This document shows positions 45,423 through 54,233 of a stretch of 56,036 nucleotides of DNA, in pieces. The position numbers and the translations under genes are program-made. Position 1 is the first letter of the stretch, and every line of letters starts with the position of its first letter. Below the pieces are notes generated by a model. The model was not told where the DNA came from. It ran no database searches and was given only the letters and a program-made list of their open reading frames with translations. The stretch is from Litorilituus sp. (GTDB lineage: Bacteria; Pseudomonadota; Gammaproteobacteria; Enterobacterales; Alteromonadaceae): assembly GCA_030754235.1 (NCBI GenBank), contig JASMAS010000102.1, forward strand, positions 1 through 56,036, in the 5' to 3' direction.

Positions 45423-46007
45423 CTTTGCTAATTGCTTATCGTGCACTTTTGCTAGAAAAATCAATGCACAAATAGCCCCTGTTAAAGCAAAAGCCATATC
45501 TGATTGCGTGTCCCAAACATAGCCTTGAGTACCTAAAAAGGCTTCTGCACCTTCTGAGCTTAATACCGCAACCCACCACTCAATGAGTTCATACAAAGCG
45601 CTAAAGGCAAGACAAACACTAATTACAAAAAAATTCAGCCAAGTCTTACCATTAACAACATGTTTTCTAAGTAGAACTTCTCGAGCAATAATAGCGGGAA
45701 CAAACCCTTGGGCAAAATGCCCTACTTTGTCATAATTATTACGCTCTAGGCTTAAAAGTTCTTTGATGGTATCAAACAGAGGTACTTCAGCGTAGGTATA
45801 ATGACCGCCAATCATTAACACCATACAGTGAAATAAAATAAGTCCATAAAGCAGAGAAGTTAAGCGAAAAGAGTGATAGGTAAAAAATAAAATAACGGCA
45901 CCAATCAGTGCCGGAAGTACTTCTAAAAACCAAGTGAAATAATCTTTAGGGGCAATAGCCGACCAAATGAGTGTGACTGTAAAAATAGCAATCCATAAAT
46001 ATTTAAT
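45417..46007 (-). CDS. yjdF: DUF2238 (YjdF-type) membrane protein with probable ATT start
   Basis: The conserved part GGHYTYAEVPLF, DKVGHFAQGFVPAI and LGTQGYVWDTQSDMAFAL identifies DUF2238. The first ATG in frame (45824) would remove the N-terminal third. Upstream of it the same frame is open and codes for family-like sequence (IKYLWIAIFTVTLIWSAIAP, then FTWFLEVLPALIGAV, then LYGLILFHCM), giving 196 aa, close to the 209 of E. coli YjdF. The frame holds no ATG, GTG or TTG before a stop. An ATT codon at 46005-46007 lies seven bases after AGGGAG, a strong ribosome binding site. Five to six TM helices are predicted. Function unknown; it follows dapA by 62 bases. Confidence 0.82.
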   Translation of the reverse strand: MKYLWIAIFTVTLIWSAIAPKDYFTWFLEVLPALIGAVILFFTYHSFRLTSLLYGLILFHCMVLMIGGHYTYAEVPLFDTIKELLSLERNNYDKVGHFAQGFVPAIIAREVLLRKHVVNGKTWLNFFVISVCLAFSALYELIEWWVAVLSSEGAEAFLGTQGYVWDTQSDMAFALTGAICALIFLAKVHDKQLAKL

Positions 46008-46069
46008 GATATGACTCCCTATACTTAAGTATTATTAAGTACGAAGTAATACCATAGAGTCTATTGATT

Positions 46070-46978
46070 TTAAATGCAATAATTAAAATCGGAATCAATA
46101 AGTGATGACAAAGTATTACCCACTCTATCTTCAAGTTTAATGGTTTGTAATAATTCAACACCCTGCTGTCGTTGCTCTTTAGTTAAGGCTTTATAAGGAA
46201 GACGGAAATTAGGCTTAACCGCACCTGTCATCATCAATGCCGTATTAATTGCAATAGGATTAGGTTCACAAAATAGCCACTGCATTAACGGTTGAACAGC
46301 CTTGTTCAATTCTCTATTTTCAGTATCCATTAGTTGACGCATCAAACCTGGTATAATGTTTGATGTGACAGAGATAACCCCGTGAGAACCATATTGATGG
46401 CGACCATCATGGCTTTCATCATCGTTACCTGACCAACAAGCAATACCCTGCTTTTCATAATAAGCAATACGCTCATTGCCGCCGCATTCTTTAACGCCAA
46501 TAAAGTTTTCATGTTTAGCTAGCGTTTCTATAATCTCTGGGGTTAAGTCTTGTCCTGTTCTTCCAGGAACATTATAGATAAAGGCTGGACCAATATCTAA
46601 AGTACGGGTAAGGTGTTCAATAACACCTGCTGTTGAAGTGCGACCATAATAAGGATTAATCTGTAAAGTAGCATGCATTCCTGCGGCAAAACCATTTTTG
46701 GTCGCTTTAATGGCCTCACTGGTGTTATTACTACCAGTATTACCAATGATTAATAGTTTATCATTGAATTTGTGCACGCTATGGGCAATTAAAATCAAGT
46801 GTTCTTCCCAGCTTAATAGGTGCCCTTCACCTGTTGTACCACCGACAATAATCCCATCAACACCCGCATCAATTTGCTTTTGCACAAGCATATCATAGGT
46901 TATCAAGTCGACTTCACCCGTTGATGTATAAGGCGTTTTAATTGCGGTGATTAAACTGGCTGCTTTTAACTGCTTCAT
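46070..46978 (-). CDS. dapA: 4-hydroxy-tetrahydrodipicolinate synthase, plant-like type
   Basis: DapA condenses pyruvate and aspartate semialdehyde in lysine and peptidoglycan synthesis. Landmarks are GGTTGEGHLLSWEEH (substrate/lysine-site region), the catalytic Tyr135 in FIYNVPGRTGQDL and the Schiff-base Lys163 in IGVKECGGNERI. The second half (WSGNDDESHDGRHQYGSHG, GVISVTSNIIPGLMRQLM, MQWLFCEPNPIAINTALMM) matches the plant chloroplast enzymes as I remember them far better than E. coli DapA. AGGAAAATA precedes the ATG. It is the middle gene of a leftward run with the orphan at 47018 and DUF2238. Confidence 0.93.
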   Translation of the reverse strand: MKQLKAASLITAIKTPYTSTGEVDLITYDMLVQKQIDAGVDGIIVGGTTGEGHLLSWEEHLILIAHSVHKFNDKLLIIGNTGSNNTSEAIKATKNGFAAGMHATLQINPYYGRTSTAGVIEHLTRTLDIGPAFIYNVPGRTGQDLTPEIIETLAKHENFIGVKECGGNERIAYYEKQGIACWSGNDDESHDGRHQYGSHGVISVTSNIIPGLMRQLMDTENRELNKAVQPLMQWLFCEPNPIAINTALMMTGAVKPNFRLPYKALTKEQRQQGVELLQTIKLEDRVGNTLSSLIDSDFNYCI

Positions 46979-47017
46979 TATTTTCCTAACTTTTAAGTTA
47001 TATTTTTATGTCTGAAA

Positions 47018-47410
47018 TTAACAATGACCAATTTCATCATTAATTCTACGCATTTTAAAAACCTCTTTGGTTTCAACATGCTGATACTCAAAGAGTTGAT
47101 GACTTAACTGTAATACTCTATAAGCATGATAATTTTCACTATGATTGAGATCTGCAGCATAAATTTGCTCATCAATCACTTCATCTTTTGTGATGGTAAA
47201 ATGAATATCACCAACCAATCCCCAATCACCTAACTCTGTGATTTGCTCAATTATCTGCTCTTTTTTATCTACCGTTATCGCCAGTATGACAAAAGTAAAT
47301 TCAAAACTGCCATCAGCACTGAATTCGGCATATTCAATAACTTTTCTATTGTGCTCATCGGTATCTTGACGAAACCAACGGCCTAATAAAAACTCTCTAT
47401 GGTATTGCAT
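47018..47410 (-). CDS. Hypothetical protein, 130 aa
   Basis: Family not recognised. The product starts MQYHREFLLGRWFRQDTDEH, has no signal peptide, and is rich in alternating hydrophobic and acidic residues with several aromatic residues (LGDWGLVGDIHFTITKDE), suggesting a beta-barrel of lipocalin-like size. It lies 39 bases before dapA on the same strand and is probably the first gene of that operon. Confidence 0.68.
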   Translation of the reverse strand: MQYHREFLLGRWFRQDTDEHNRKVIEYAEFSADGSFEFTFVILAITVDKKEQIIEQITELGDWGLVGDIHFTITKDEVIDEQIYAADLNHSENYHAYRVLQLSHQLFEYQHVETKEVFKMRRINDEIGHC

Positions 47411-47782
47411 AGAAAAACACCATCAAACTATAAGTAAGATGGCGGCCATTTTAAGGGTAAATTCACTTAAAGCCAAATAAATAAATCATTTATATCTACA
47501 ACCGATAACTCTTTTACTATTGTGTCATACTAACCAAATATGAATACTAACTTTTTAGCCTCTTTGCGCTAATGTGACTAAGTTCTCCCTCCCGCACACA
47601 AGACTGATGAATATTTTCTGCTCCATCGCCACTAACTACTAGAACATAGTGACTAAGGCATATTTCATTTATGTTTGCATTATTTATATCTATTGACTGT
47701 ATATTACATTTATAATTTTAAGGTGTAAGCGATATAAAAAAGGTTTAAATTACCTTTATAATTATTTTAAGGATGTAAGCAA
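47411..47782. other. Divergent intergenic region between the 47018 gene and cinA
   Basis: Gap of 372 bp that must contain both promoters. I see no gene, hairpin or recognisable operator in it. Confidence 0.45.
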
Positions 47783-49075
47783 ATGAACGCACCCAGAGTA
47801 CAGCTGCTATTAACAGGCAATGAGTTAATGACTGGTGATATTGTCGATAGCAACTCTGCAATGATAGCAGAGCAATTAAAAGAGTTAGGCCTTGAAATAA
47901 CACGTAAAGTAACCATTGCAGATAATTTGACTTTATTAACAAATGAAATTAATCAACTCGCTGAACAAGCTGATATTTTAATCATTAATGGTGGGTTAGG
48001 GCCAACGGTAGATGATTTAACTGCACAAGCTCTTGCAGATGCCATGCAAATTGAGTTAACCGAACATGTCAAAGCATTAGCGCATCTCACCGCTTGGTGT
48101 CAAAAGCGCGGGGCAAGCTTAAATAAGCCTAATTTAAAGCAAACTATTCTTCCTCAAGGGTGTGATATCATTCCTAACAGACAAGGTAGTGCTGTAGGGA
48201 TCAAAGTTAGGCATTTACAATGTGATATTTACTGCACCCCTGGTGTACCTCACGAGCTAAAAACCATGTTAAATGAGCAAATCAAAGCAGACATTACTAA
48301 AAAGATTCCAGCCACATTGTTCACTGATGTAACCCGGTTGCAAGTATTTGGCTTAGGTGAATCAAGTGTACAAAAAATGCTTGATGAACAACTACCTGAT
48401 TGGCCTAAAGATATCGAACTTGGCTTTCGTGCTGGTATGCCCTTGCTTGAAGTTAAATTGACCACTAACAATCACCAAGCATATCAACATAAAGCGCTTT
48501 GGCAGCAGAAACTATCACAGGTGTTAGGCGATCATATCATTGCCCAAATTGATGCTAAACCACAAAGCTTAGCTAAACATGTTTTAAATCAATTAATAGA
48601 CAAAGGTTTAACGATAACCATAGCAGAGTCATGTACTGGAGGCTTGATTGCTAGTATGCTCACCCGTGAGGCAGGCGCATCACAAGCATTTGCTGCAGGT
48701 TTTGTTACATACAGTAATGCGATGAAAACCAAACTATTAACTGTGCCCGCATCATTAATACAGACTCATGGTGCTGTCAGTGAAGCAACGGTAATTGCAA
48801 TGGCTAAAGGAGCCTTATCACAATCAGGAGCAGACTTTGTTATAGCCGTTTCAGGTGTAGCAGGTCCTGATGGTGGAAGTAAAGAAAAACCCATTGGTAC
48901 CGTTTGGTTGGCTTGGGGAACTATCAACAATTTAAAAACTGTATGCTTATTAATGCCCTTAACCCGCAGCTTATTTCAACAATATGTTGCCAGTATAGGG
49001 TTAGATTTAATCCGTCGAGAGTTAATAAATAGCACACAAACACCACAATATGTGATTGACAAAGAGTATAATTAG
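47783..49075 (+). CDS. cinA: CinA (NMN amidohydrolase/ADP-ribose pyrophosphatase-like)
   Basis: A 430-aa two-domain CinA. The N-terminal MoaB/MogA-like domain has LLTGNELMTGDIVDSNS and NGGLGPTVDDLTAQAL; the C-terminal nicotinamide-mononucleotide deamidase domain has TIAESCTGGLIASMLTREAG and VSGVAGPDGGSKEKPIGTVW. CinA takes part in pyridine-nucleotide salvage and is competence- or damage-linked in some bacteria. AAGGATG lies upstream of the ATG. It stands alone; recA is not adjacent. Confidence 0.94.
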   Translation: MNAPRVQLLLTGNELMTGDIVDSNSAMIAEQLKELGLEITRKVTIADNLTLLTNEINQLAEQADILIINGGLGPTVDDLTAQALADAMQIELTEHVKALAHLTAWCQKRGASLNKPNLKQTILPQGCDIIPNRQGSAVGIKVRHLQCDIYCTPGVPHELKTMLNEQIKADITKKIPATLFTDVTRLQVFGLGESSVQKMLDEQLPDWPKDIELGFRAGMPLLEVKLTTNNHQAYQHKALWQQKLSQVLGDHIIAQIDAKPQSLAKHVLNQLIDKGLTITIAESCTGGLIASMLTREAGASQAFAAGFVTYSNAMKTKLLTVPASLIQTHGAVSEATVIAMAKGALSQSGADFVIAVSGVAGPDGGSKEKPIGTVWLAWGTINNLKTVCLLMPLTRSLFQQYVASIGLDLIRRELINSTQTPQYVIDKEYN

Positions 49076-49224
49076 AGTTTTTTTAACAACACATTGCTAA
49101 GTCAATAAAAAATTTATATATTGAACCGAATGAGTTGTTAACTCCTTTGCTAAGGCTAAAACAAAGGCAAAAGCAAACAATGAAAAAAATTAGTAGTTAG
49201 ACAATTTATCTATTGGAGTCTATT

Positions 49225-49551
49225 TTGAACGAAAAAAATTTTATAATCAGTGGTCGAAACACAATAATACACAAAATGAAAAAGTTTGACCTCTTAATTG
49301 TTAATGCAGAAAGTCCTGTTGTTATCGTCAGTAACCGAGGTATTGGCGTGTATAAGGGGCAACTTCCAGCCAAACGCTCTGCTGCCAAAAAAGCTTACCA
49401 AGAAGTAGTGCAGGTAGATTCTTCAGAAATATTTGGCGAAGAAAAAACGTTAATATTTATTCAAGCCTTAGATGGCAAAGAGTATAAAATAGATTACAGC
49501 AAGACGAATACCGCAAATTTCATTAAAGTCCATCAAGATAGCTATATCTAA
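49225..49551 (+). CDS. Hypothetical protein with TTG start, 108 aa
   Basis: The best start is the TTG at 49225, six bases after GGAG; the first ATG (49276) has no ribosome binding site. The product begins MNEKNFIISGRNTIIHKMKK and contains a central IVNAESPVVIVSNRGIGVYKG and a Lys-rich AKRSAAKKAYQEVVQV. I do not recognise the family. It is 88 bases upstream of the FapA-like gene on the same strand and may be part of its unit. Confidence 0.65.
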   Translation: MNEKNFIISGRNTIIHKMKKFDLLIVNAESPVVIVSNRGIGVYKGQLPAKRSAAKKAYQEVVQVDSSEIFGEEKTLIFIQALDGKEYKIDYSKTNTANFIKVHQDSYI

Positions 49552-49639
49552 AACTCAATGCCATATAAAAACTAAATAAAGATAATAATACCATCAATGT
49601 TGTTCATTTTTTAAATGATGATGCCGGAGAAAATGCTTT

Positions 49640-51325
49640 ATGACTCAGCTCAGCCTAGTCGCTAATGCTAAAGATAATATAGATTTACATATAAAACCGA
49701 TCAAGGACGGTAAAACTATTTCTGAAGCCAGTGTACTTAAGTTTATAGAAAGCTCAATATACGCTCATTTAGTCATTAATACTGCGAATATCAAAAATGC
49801 CATAGCAGAGCTTAATGATGTTTTAAAACCCTTGCAAGAACAACAAACAGGGCGAGACATTGTTTATCAAATTCTAGAGAGACTAGATGCAACTATTGCT
49901 ATTACAATCGATGACGATGAGATGAGCGCTACAGCTGAAATTACCACAGCACAAGGTGGTAAACATTTAACAGCAAAAGAGATTCTCAGTGCTGCTCAAA
50001 AGGTAGGCGTTAAAAAAGGCTTTAACAAGGACGGTATCGTTAAACTCGCCAAACTGGCCGCTAAAGAAGCGCCTAATAGCCAAGTAACTTTACAAATAGC
50101 CACCGGAAAGCTCGCCGTTAATGGTCAAAACGCCGAAATAAGACCTTTAGTTGAAAGTGCCCAAAGTCGTATTTTGCGTCCTAAAAAGCGGGAAGATGGC
50201 AGTGTGGACATGCGTGATTTAGGAGATATTATCTGCGTAAAAGTAGGAGATCAAATCGCTAAAAAAGTCCCCTTCACGCTAGGTAAAAAGGGGTATACCG
50301 TTACAGCAAATTCACTTGAACCTGAGCCAGGGGTTGATGTAGAGTTAATACCTGGTGAAGGTACGGCAACATGCACCGATGATGAAAACCTACTCGTTTC
50401 TGAGAAAGTCGGTTTACCAAAACTAATTCCAAACGGCATGAAAGTTGATGAAGTATACACTATCAAAGACGTTACTGTTGCTACAGGTCATATTAACTTT
50501 ACTGGTAGTGTTATCATTGAAGGTGATGTTACTGAAGGCATGAAAGTAGTTGCTAGCGGTGATGTAACAGTAGGCGGTTTTGTAGAGTCATCTATTATCG
50601 ACGCAGGTGGTAATGTCACCATTGCAGGAGGAATTATCGGCCGTAAGCATGATATTGAAAAAACTAAAGTGACCGATGTAACTATGAGTGTCAATATTAA
50701 CGCCAAGGGCAATATTTATGCTAAATATGCACAATATGCTCAAATTAGCTGTAGTCAAGATGTACGCATTGAAAACCAACTACTTCACAGTCTATTAAAT
50801 GTTAAAGGAAAGCTAACCATTGGTACGGAAGAAAAAACCAACGGTAAACTTATTGGAGGTTACATCAAAGCAGGTACGAGCGTATGTGCTGGTATTGTTG
50901 GTGCAACAGCAGGTAGTAACACTTTTATTAATTTCGACTATACCATCAATAAATTAAAAGAAAAAATGCAAGAACTAGACTCTAGCTTAAAAGTAGACTC
51001 GAGCAAAACTGCAGAGCTTAAAACAGCTATAGACAAGCTTAAAAAACTTCCAAAAGAAAAAGTTAATCCTGAAATGCTCGCGAAAGTCGTTTCAACTTAT
51101 CAACATCATGCACAACGCATAACAAAAACTTTAGCCGAAAAAGAAAGACTCGAGCGCACTAGCCAAGACTACATGGAAAGTGTTTACGTTGAAGCCAAAG
51201 AAAAGCTGTACCATGGTGTAGAGCTAATTATTGGTGATTTTCATGATAGATCTCGACGAGAATATGGTCCAAGCAAAATGTTTTATAAAGAAAGGAAAGT
51301 TCGTATCGATCCGATAATAAATTGA
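49640..51325 (+). CDS. FapA family (DUF342) protein
   Basis: A 561-aa DUF342/FapA protein. FapA of Bacillus and Vibrio relatives affects flagellar assembly or polar localisation. The mid-region contains a right-handed beta-helix-like part with many Gly/Val/Ile repeats (GDVTEGMKVVASGDVTVGGF, then DAGGNVTIAGGIIGRKHD). The C-terminus (about residues 430-530) is a charged coiled coil. GGAGAAAATG is upstream of the ATG. It is followed after seven bases by a yggN homologue. Confidence 0.82.
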   Translation: MTQLSLVANAKDNIDLHIKPIKDGKTISEASVLKFIESSIYAHLVINTANIKNAIAELNDVLKPLQEQQTGRDIVYQILERLDATIAITIDDDEMSATAEITTAQGGKHLTAKEILSAAQKVGVKKGFNKDGIVKLAKLAAKEAPNSQVTLQIATGKLAVNGQNAEIRPLVESAQSRILRPKKREDGSVDMRDLGDIICVKVGDQIAKKVPFTLGKKGYTVTANSLEPEPGVDVELIPGEGTATCTDDENLLVSEKVGLPKLIPNGMKVDEVYTIKDVTVATGHINFTGSVIIEGDVTEGMKVVASGDVTVGGFVESSIIDAGGNVTIAGGIIGRKHDIEKTKVTDVTMSVNINAKGNIYAKYAQYAQISCSQDVRIENQLLHSLLNVKGKLTIGTEEKTNGKLIGGYIKAGTSVCAGIVGATAGSNTFINFDYTINKLKEKMQELDSSLKVDSSKTAELKTAIDKLKKLPKEKVNPEMLAKVVSTYQHHAQRITKTLAEKERLERTSQDYMESVYVEAKEKLYHGVELIIGDFHDRSRREYGPSKMFYKERKVRIDPIIN

Positions 51326-51332
51326 TAACATA

Positions 51333-52124
51333 ATGATTAAAATAATATTATTACCATTTTTAATATTGTACTTTTTAGCGAGTTTTAGTAGCTTAGCAAA
51401 ACAATGCTCTGTTAATTTAAATTATGGGGTTATTATTGATCCTAATCATGTTCGCATTATTGATCAGGGTAAAACCATCATTCAAATTAACGGCACACAT
51501 CAGTTATTTATTGAAGGCCGAGAAATACTGCTAGATAACAAGCAGCAAGACTTAATTAGCGACTTTTCAAACGGCATTCGTACGCAAATTCCTGCGATAG
51601 TTTCTATTGCGATTGAAGGTGTTGATATAGGATTAAAAGCAATCAATAAAGTGATAGGGGGTTTAACGGGTGAAAACAGTGTATCTCAACAAAAAATGCA
51701 AACAAAGTTTGATGAAATAAAATGGCGAATCCGAAATCGCTTTAATCATAGCGCTAATAATTATTATCTTGCACCACAAGACTTTGATGATTTTGATAGT
51801 ATTATTACTGGTGAGTTTAAATCTGAAATCGAAGAAATTATCGCAGACTCCATTGGCACTATTTTATTAGCTGTAGGAGAAGTAATCATTACTGACAAGG
51901 ACAATGAAAATCCTCACAACACTGAACGACGAATTTCAACCTCAGATCAACGTATGGAAACCATGGGGAAAGATTTAGAATTAGAAATCAGTGCTAGCGC
52001 AAAAATCTTAGAAAAAAAAGCAAAGCAGTTTTGCCTACAAATGTCTAAGCTAAACAAAATTGAAACAAGCATGCAGGCAAAAATAGCCCACCTTAAAAAT
52101 TTTAACCTGATTAAACTAAATTAA
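51333..52124 (+). CDS. yggN: YggN/DUF2884 secreted protein
   Basis: A 263-aa protein with a signal peptide (residues 1-22, ending SLAKQ). The body matches DUF2884: QCSVNLNYGVIIDPNHVRII, INGTHQLFIEGREI and a long helical region with VGEVIITD. Function unknown. The gene begins seven bases after the FapA-like gene with no own ribosome binding site, so it is probably translated by coupling. The pairing of a cytoplasmic FapA-like protein with a periplasmic YggN protein has no known explanation. Confidence 0.84.
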   Translation: MIKIILLPFLILYFLASFSSLAKQCSVNLNYGVIIDPNHVRIIDQGKTIIQINGTHQLFIEGREILLDNKQQDLISDFSNGIRTQIPAIVSIAIEGVDIGLKAINKVIGGLTGENSVSQQKMQTKFDEIKWRIRNRFNHSANNYYLAPQDFDDFDSIITGEFKSEIEEIIADSIGTILLAVGEVIITDKDNENPHNTERRISTSDQRMETMGKDLELEISASAKILEKKAKQFCLQMSKLNKIETSMQAKIAHLKNFNLIKLN

Positions 52125-52402
52125 AAATTATTTGCTAACCGCTATTTTTACTGACTTCTACGATAAATTTGTTTGTAATAGGGGAATATTGACGCAAAAT
52201 TTGCTTTGAATTGAGTAACACTATCAAGCTAGAGAGAAACTATTTAACTTATCTTTTACATTTTAGGTGATTAACTTATCTCTTAAATTAAATTCAGGTT
52301 AATTAATTTGTCATACTTTTAAAATCTATACAGATACGCTATGGTTAGCAGCCAAATTTACATTATTGATGTATACCTTATAGGGTATTAAAAGGAAACA
52401 CT

Positions 52403-52681
52403 ATGTCTCAAGCCGCAGCACGTCATTTATTAGTTGATACAAAAGAACAATGTTTAGCATTAAAAGCTGATATTGAAGCCGGACAAGATTTCGCAGAAGT
52501 AGCAAAGGAACATTCTAACTGCCCATCAAAAGCCCAAGGGGGTGATTTAGGTACTTTCGGTCCAGGTCAAATGGTGCCAGAGTTTGATAAAGTAGTCTTT
52601 TCTGCACCATTAAATGAAGTACAAGGACCAGTGCAAACACAGTTTGGCTATCACTTATTGGAAGTAACAGCGCGTAGTTAA
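52403..52681 (+). CDS. ppiC: Parvulin-type peptidyl-prolyl isomerase PpiC
   Basis: A 92-aa single-domain parvulin that isomerises prolyl bonds in the cytoplasm. Family motifs are ARHLLVDTKEQCLAL, FAEVAKEHSNCPS, GGDLGTFGPGQMVPEFDKVVF and QTQFGYHLLEV. AAAGGA precedes the ATG. It is a lone gene; a hairpin follows before gcdH. Confidence 0.95.
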   Translation: MSQAAARHLLVDTKEQCLALKADIEAGQDFAEVAKEHSNCPSKAQGGDLGTFGPGQMVPEFDKVVFSAPLNEVQGPVQTQFGYHLLEVTARS

Positions 52682-52706
52682 CTCCAGATAACGCTATGAT
52701 GTATTA

Positions 52707-52729
52707 GCTTCGACGCCCATGTTCGAAGC
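52707..52729. terminator. Possible bidirectional terminator between ppiC and gcdH
   Basis: Stem GCTTCGA / TCGAAGC with a 9-nt loop, followed by an AT-rich but not pure-T tract. It is the only hairpin in this convergent gap, so a terminator role is plausible. Confidence 0.5.
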
Positions 52730-52750
52730 GTTATATTTTAGTTTACCTAT

Positions 52751-53944
52751 CTAGAAAAAAGCTTGAATTCCTGTTTGTGATCTACCTAAAATTAACGCAT
52801 GCACATCATGCGTTCCTTCATAAGTATTCACTGCTTCTAAATTCATCACATGGCGAATAATATGAAACTCATCACTAATTCCGTTGCCACCATGCATATC
52901 TCTGGCCATTCGTGAAATATCTAGTGCTTTTCCACAAGAGTTACGCTTGATCAATGAAATAGCTTCAGGTGCTAACTCTCCTGCATCCATTAAACGGCCT
53001 ACCTGTAAACATGCCATTAGTCCTGTGCTAATTTCAGTTTGCATATCTGCTAGTTTTTTCTGAATAAGTTGAGTCGCTGCAAGCGGTTTACCAAACTGTT
53101 CTCTGTCTAAGGTATATTGCCTTGCACCGTGCCAGCAAAACTCTGCGGCGCCTAATGCTCCCCATGCAATGCCGTAACGGGCTTTATTTAAACAACCAAA
53201 AGGCCCTGATAAACCTTTTGCATCAGGGAGCATGTTTTCTTCTGGCACAAAAACATTATCCATAACAATTTCACCGGTAATTGAGGCTCTAAGTGAGAAT
53301 TTCCCTTCAATTTTTGGAGCGCTTAAACCGAACATACCTTTTTCTAGAATAAAGCCGCGAATAACACCATCTAGCTTTGCCCAAACAACAAATACATCAG
53401 CAATGGGTGAATTAGTTATCCACATTTTAGTACCTGTAAGTGCATAACCACCTTCTACAGCTACGGCTTTAGTTGACATGCTAGCAGGATCTGATCCTGA
53501 ATTAGGCTCAGTTAAACCAAAACAGCCAATATATTCACCTGTCGCTAGTTTAGGTAAATACGTCATTTTTTGTGCTTCGCTGCCATAGGCATGGATGGGA
53601 TGCATTACCAGTGATGACTGCACACTCATAGCACTTCGATAACCACTATCAACGCGTTCAACTTCTCTAGCAATAAGACCGTAAGTAACATAGTTTACGC
53701 CCGCACAGCCATATTTTTCTTCAATGGTTGCGCCAAGTAAACCTAAATCTCCTAATTCTGCCATAATGTCTACATCAAAGGTTTCATTACGATTAGCCAT
53801 TAGTATTCTTGGCATCAACTTTTCTTGGCAGTATTGGTGAGCACTATCACGCACCATACGCTCTTCTTCACTCAACAATGATTCAAGTAAAAGTGGATCT
53901 TGCCAATTAAAACGAGGGAGGTTATTCTTTTGCGATAATACCAT
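52751..53944 (-). CDS. gcdH: Glutaryl-CoA dehydrogenase
   Basis: A 397-aa FAD-dependent acyl-CoA dehydrogenase of the glutaryl-CoA type, which oxidises and decarboxylates glutaryl-CoA to crotonyl-CoA in lysine/tryptophan breakdown. Family segments are [49 protein letters not shown] and the catalytic Glu in [16 protein letters not shown]. The ATG at 53944 ([12 protein letters not shown]) has AAGGA upstream; the 46-residue upstream extension of the frame is hydrophobic and not conserved, so it is rejected. Confidence 0.94.
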   Translation of the reverse strand: MVLSQKNNLPRFNWQDPLLLESLLSEEERMVRDSAHQYCQEKLMPRILMANRNETFDVDIMAELGDLGLLGATIEEKYGCAGVNYVTYGLIAREVERVDSGYRSAMSVQSSLVMHPIHAYGSEAQKMTYLPKLATGEYIGCFGLTEPNSGSDPASMSTKAVAVEGGYALTGTKMWITNSPIADVFVVWAKLDGVIRGFILEKGMFGLSAPKIEGKFSLRASITGEIVMDNVFVPEENMLPDAKGLSGPFGCLNKARYGIAWGALGAAEFCWHGARQYTLDREQFGKPLAATQLIQKKLADMQTEISTGLMACLQVGRLMDAGELAPEAISLIKRNSCGKALDISRMARDMHGGNGISDEFHIIRHVMNLEAVNTYEGTHDVHALILGRSQTGIQAFF

Positions 53945-54233
53945 GAAAATCCTTAACGAATGTTGAAGTAACAATAATGAAATGATTGTAAATGAACTTA
54001 GCAGTGAATCAACTACTAATGTAAGTAAGATTAGGCAAAACGACAATTGACAAAGCGATAGCATAAAACCTTCATCATACATTCATGTTCACAAATTACT
54101 GATCAATTACAATAGTATAGATACTAAGACGGTTTTCTTTAGCCGTTTGTAGCTTACTGATAAGCTCTGCGTGGTTTTCAAAGAACAAAAATAGTCCTTA
54201 CGCATAAGCAATAACCATATTAAAGCAGTATCA

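Noticed and set aside
52751..54082. N-terminal extension of gcdH to 54082
   Set aside because: The 46 extra residues are hydrophobic and not part of the family; the ATG at 53944 has a good ribosome binding site and matches the known start.
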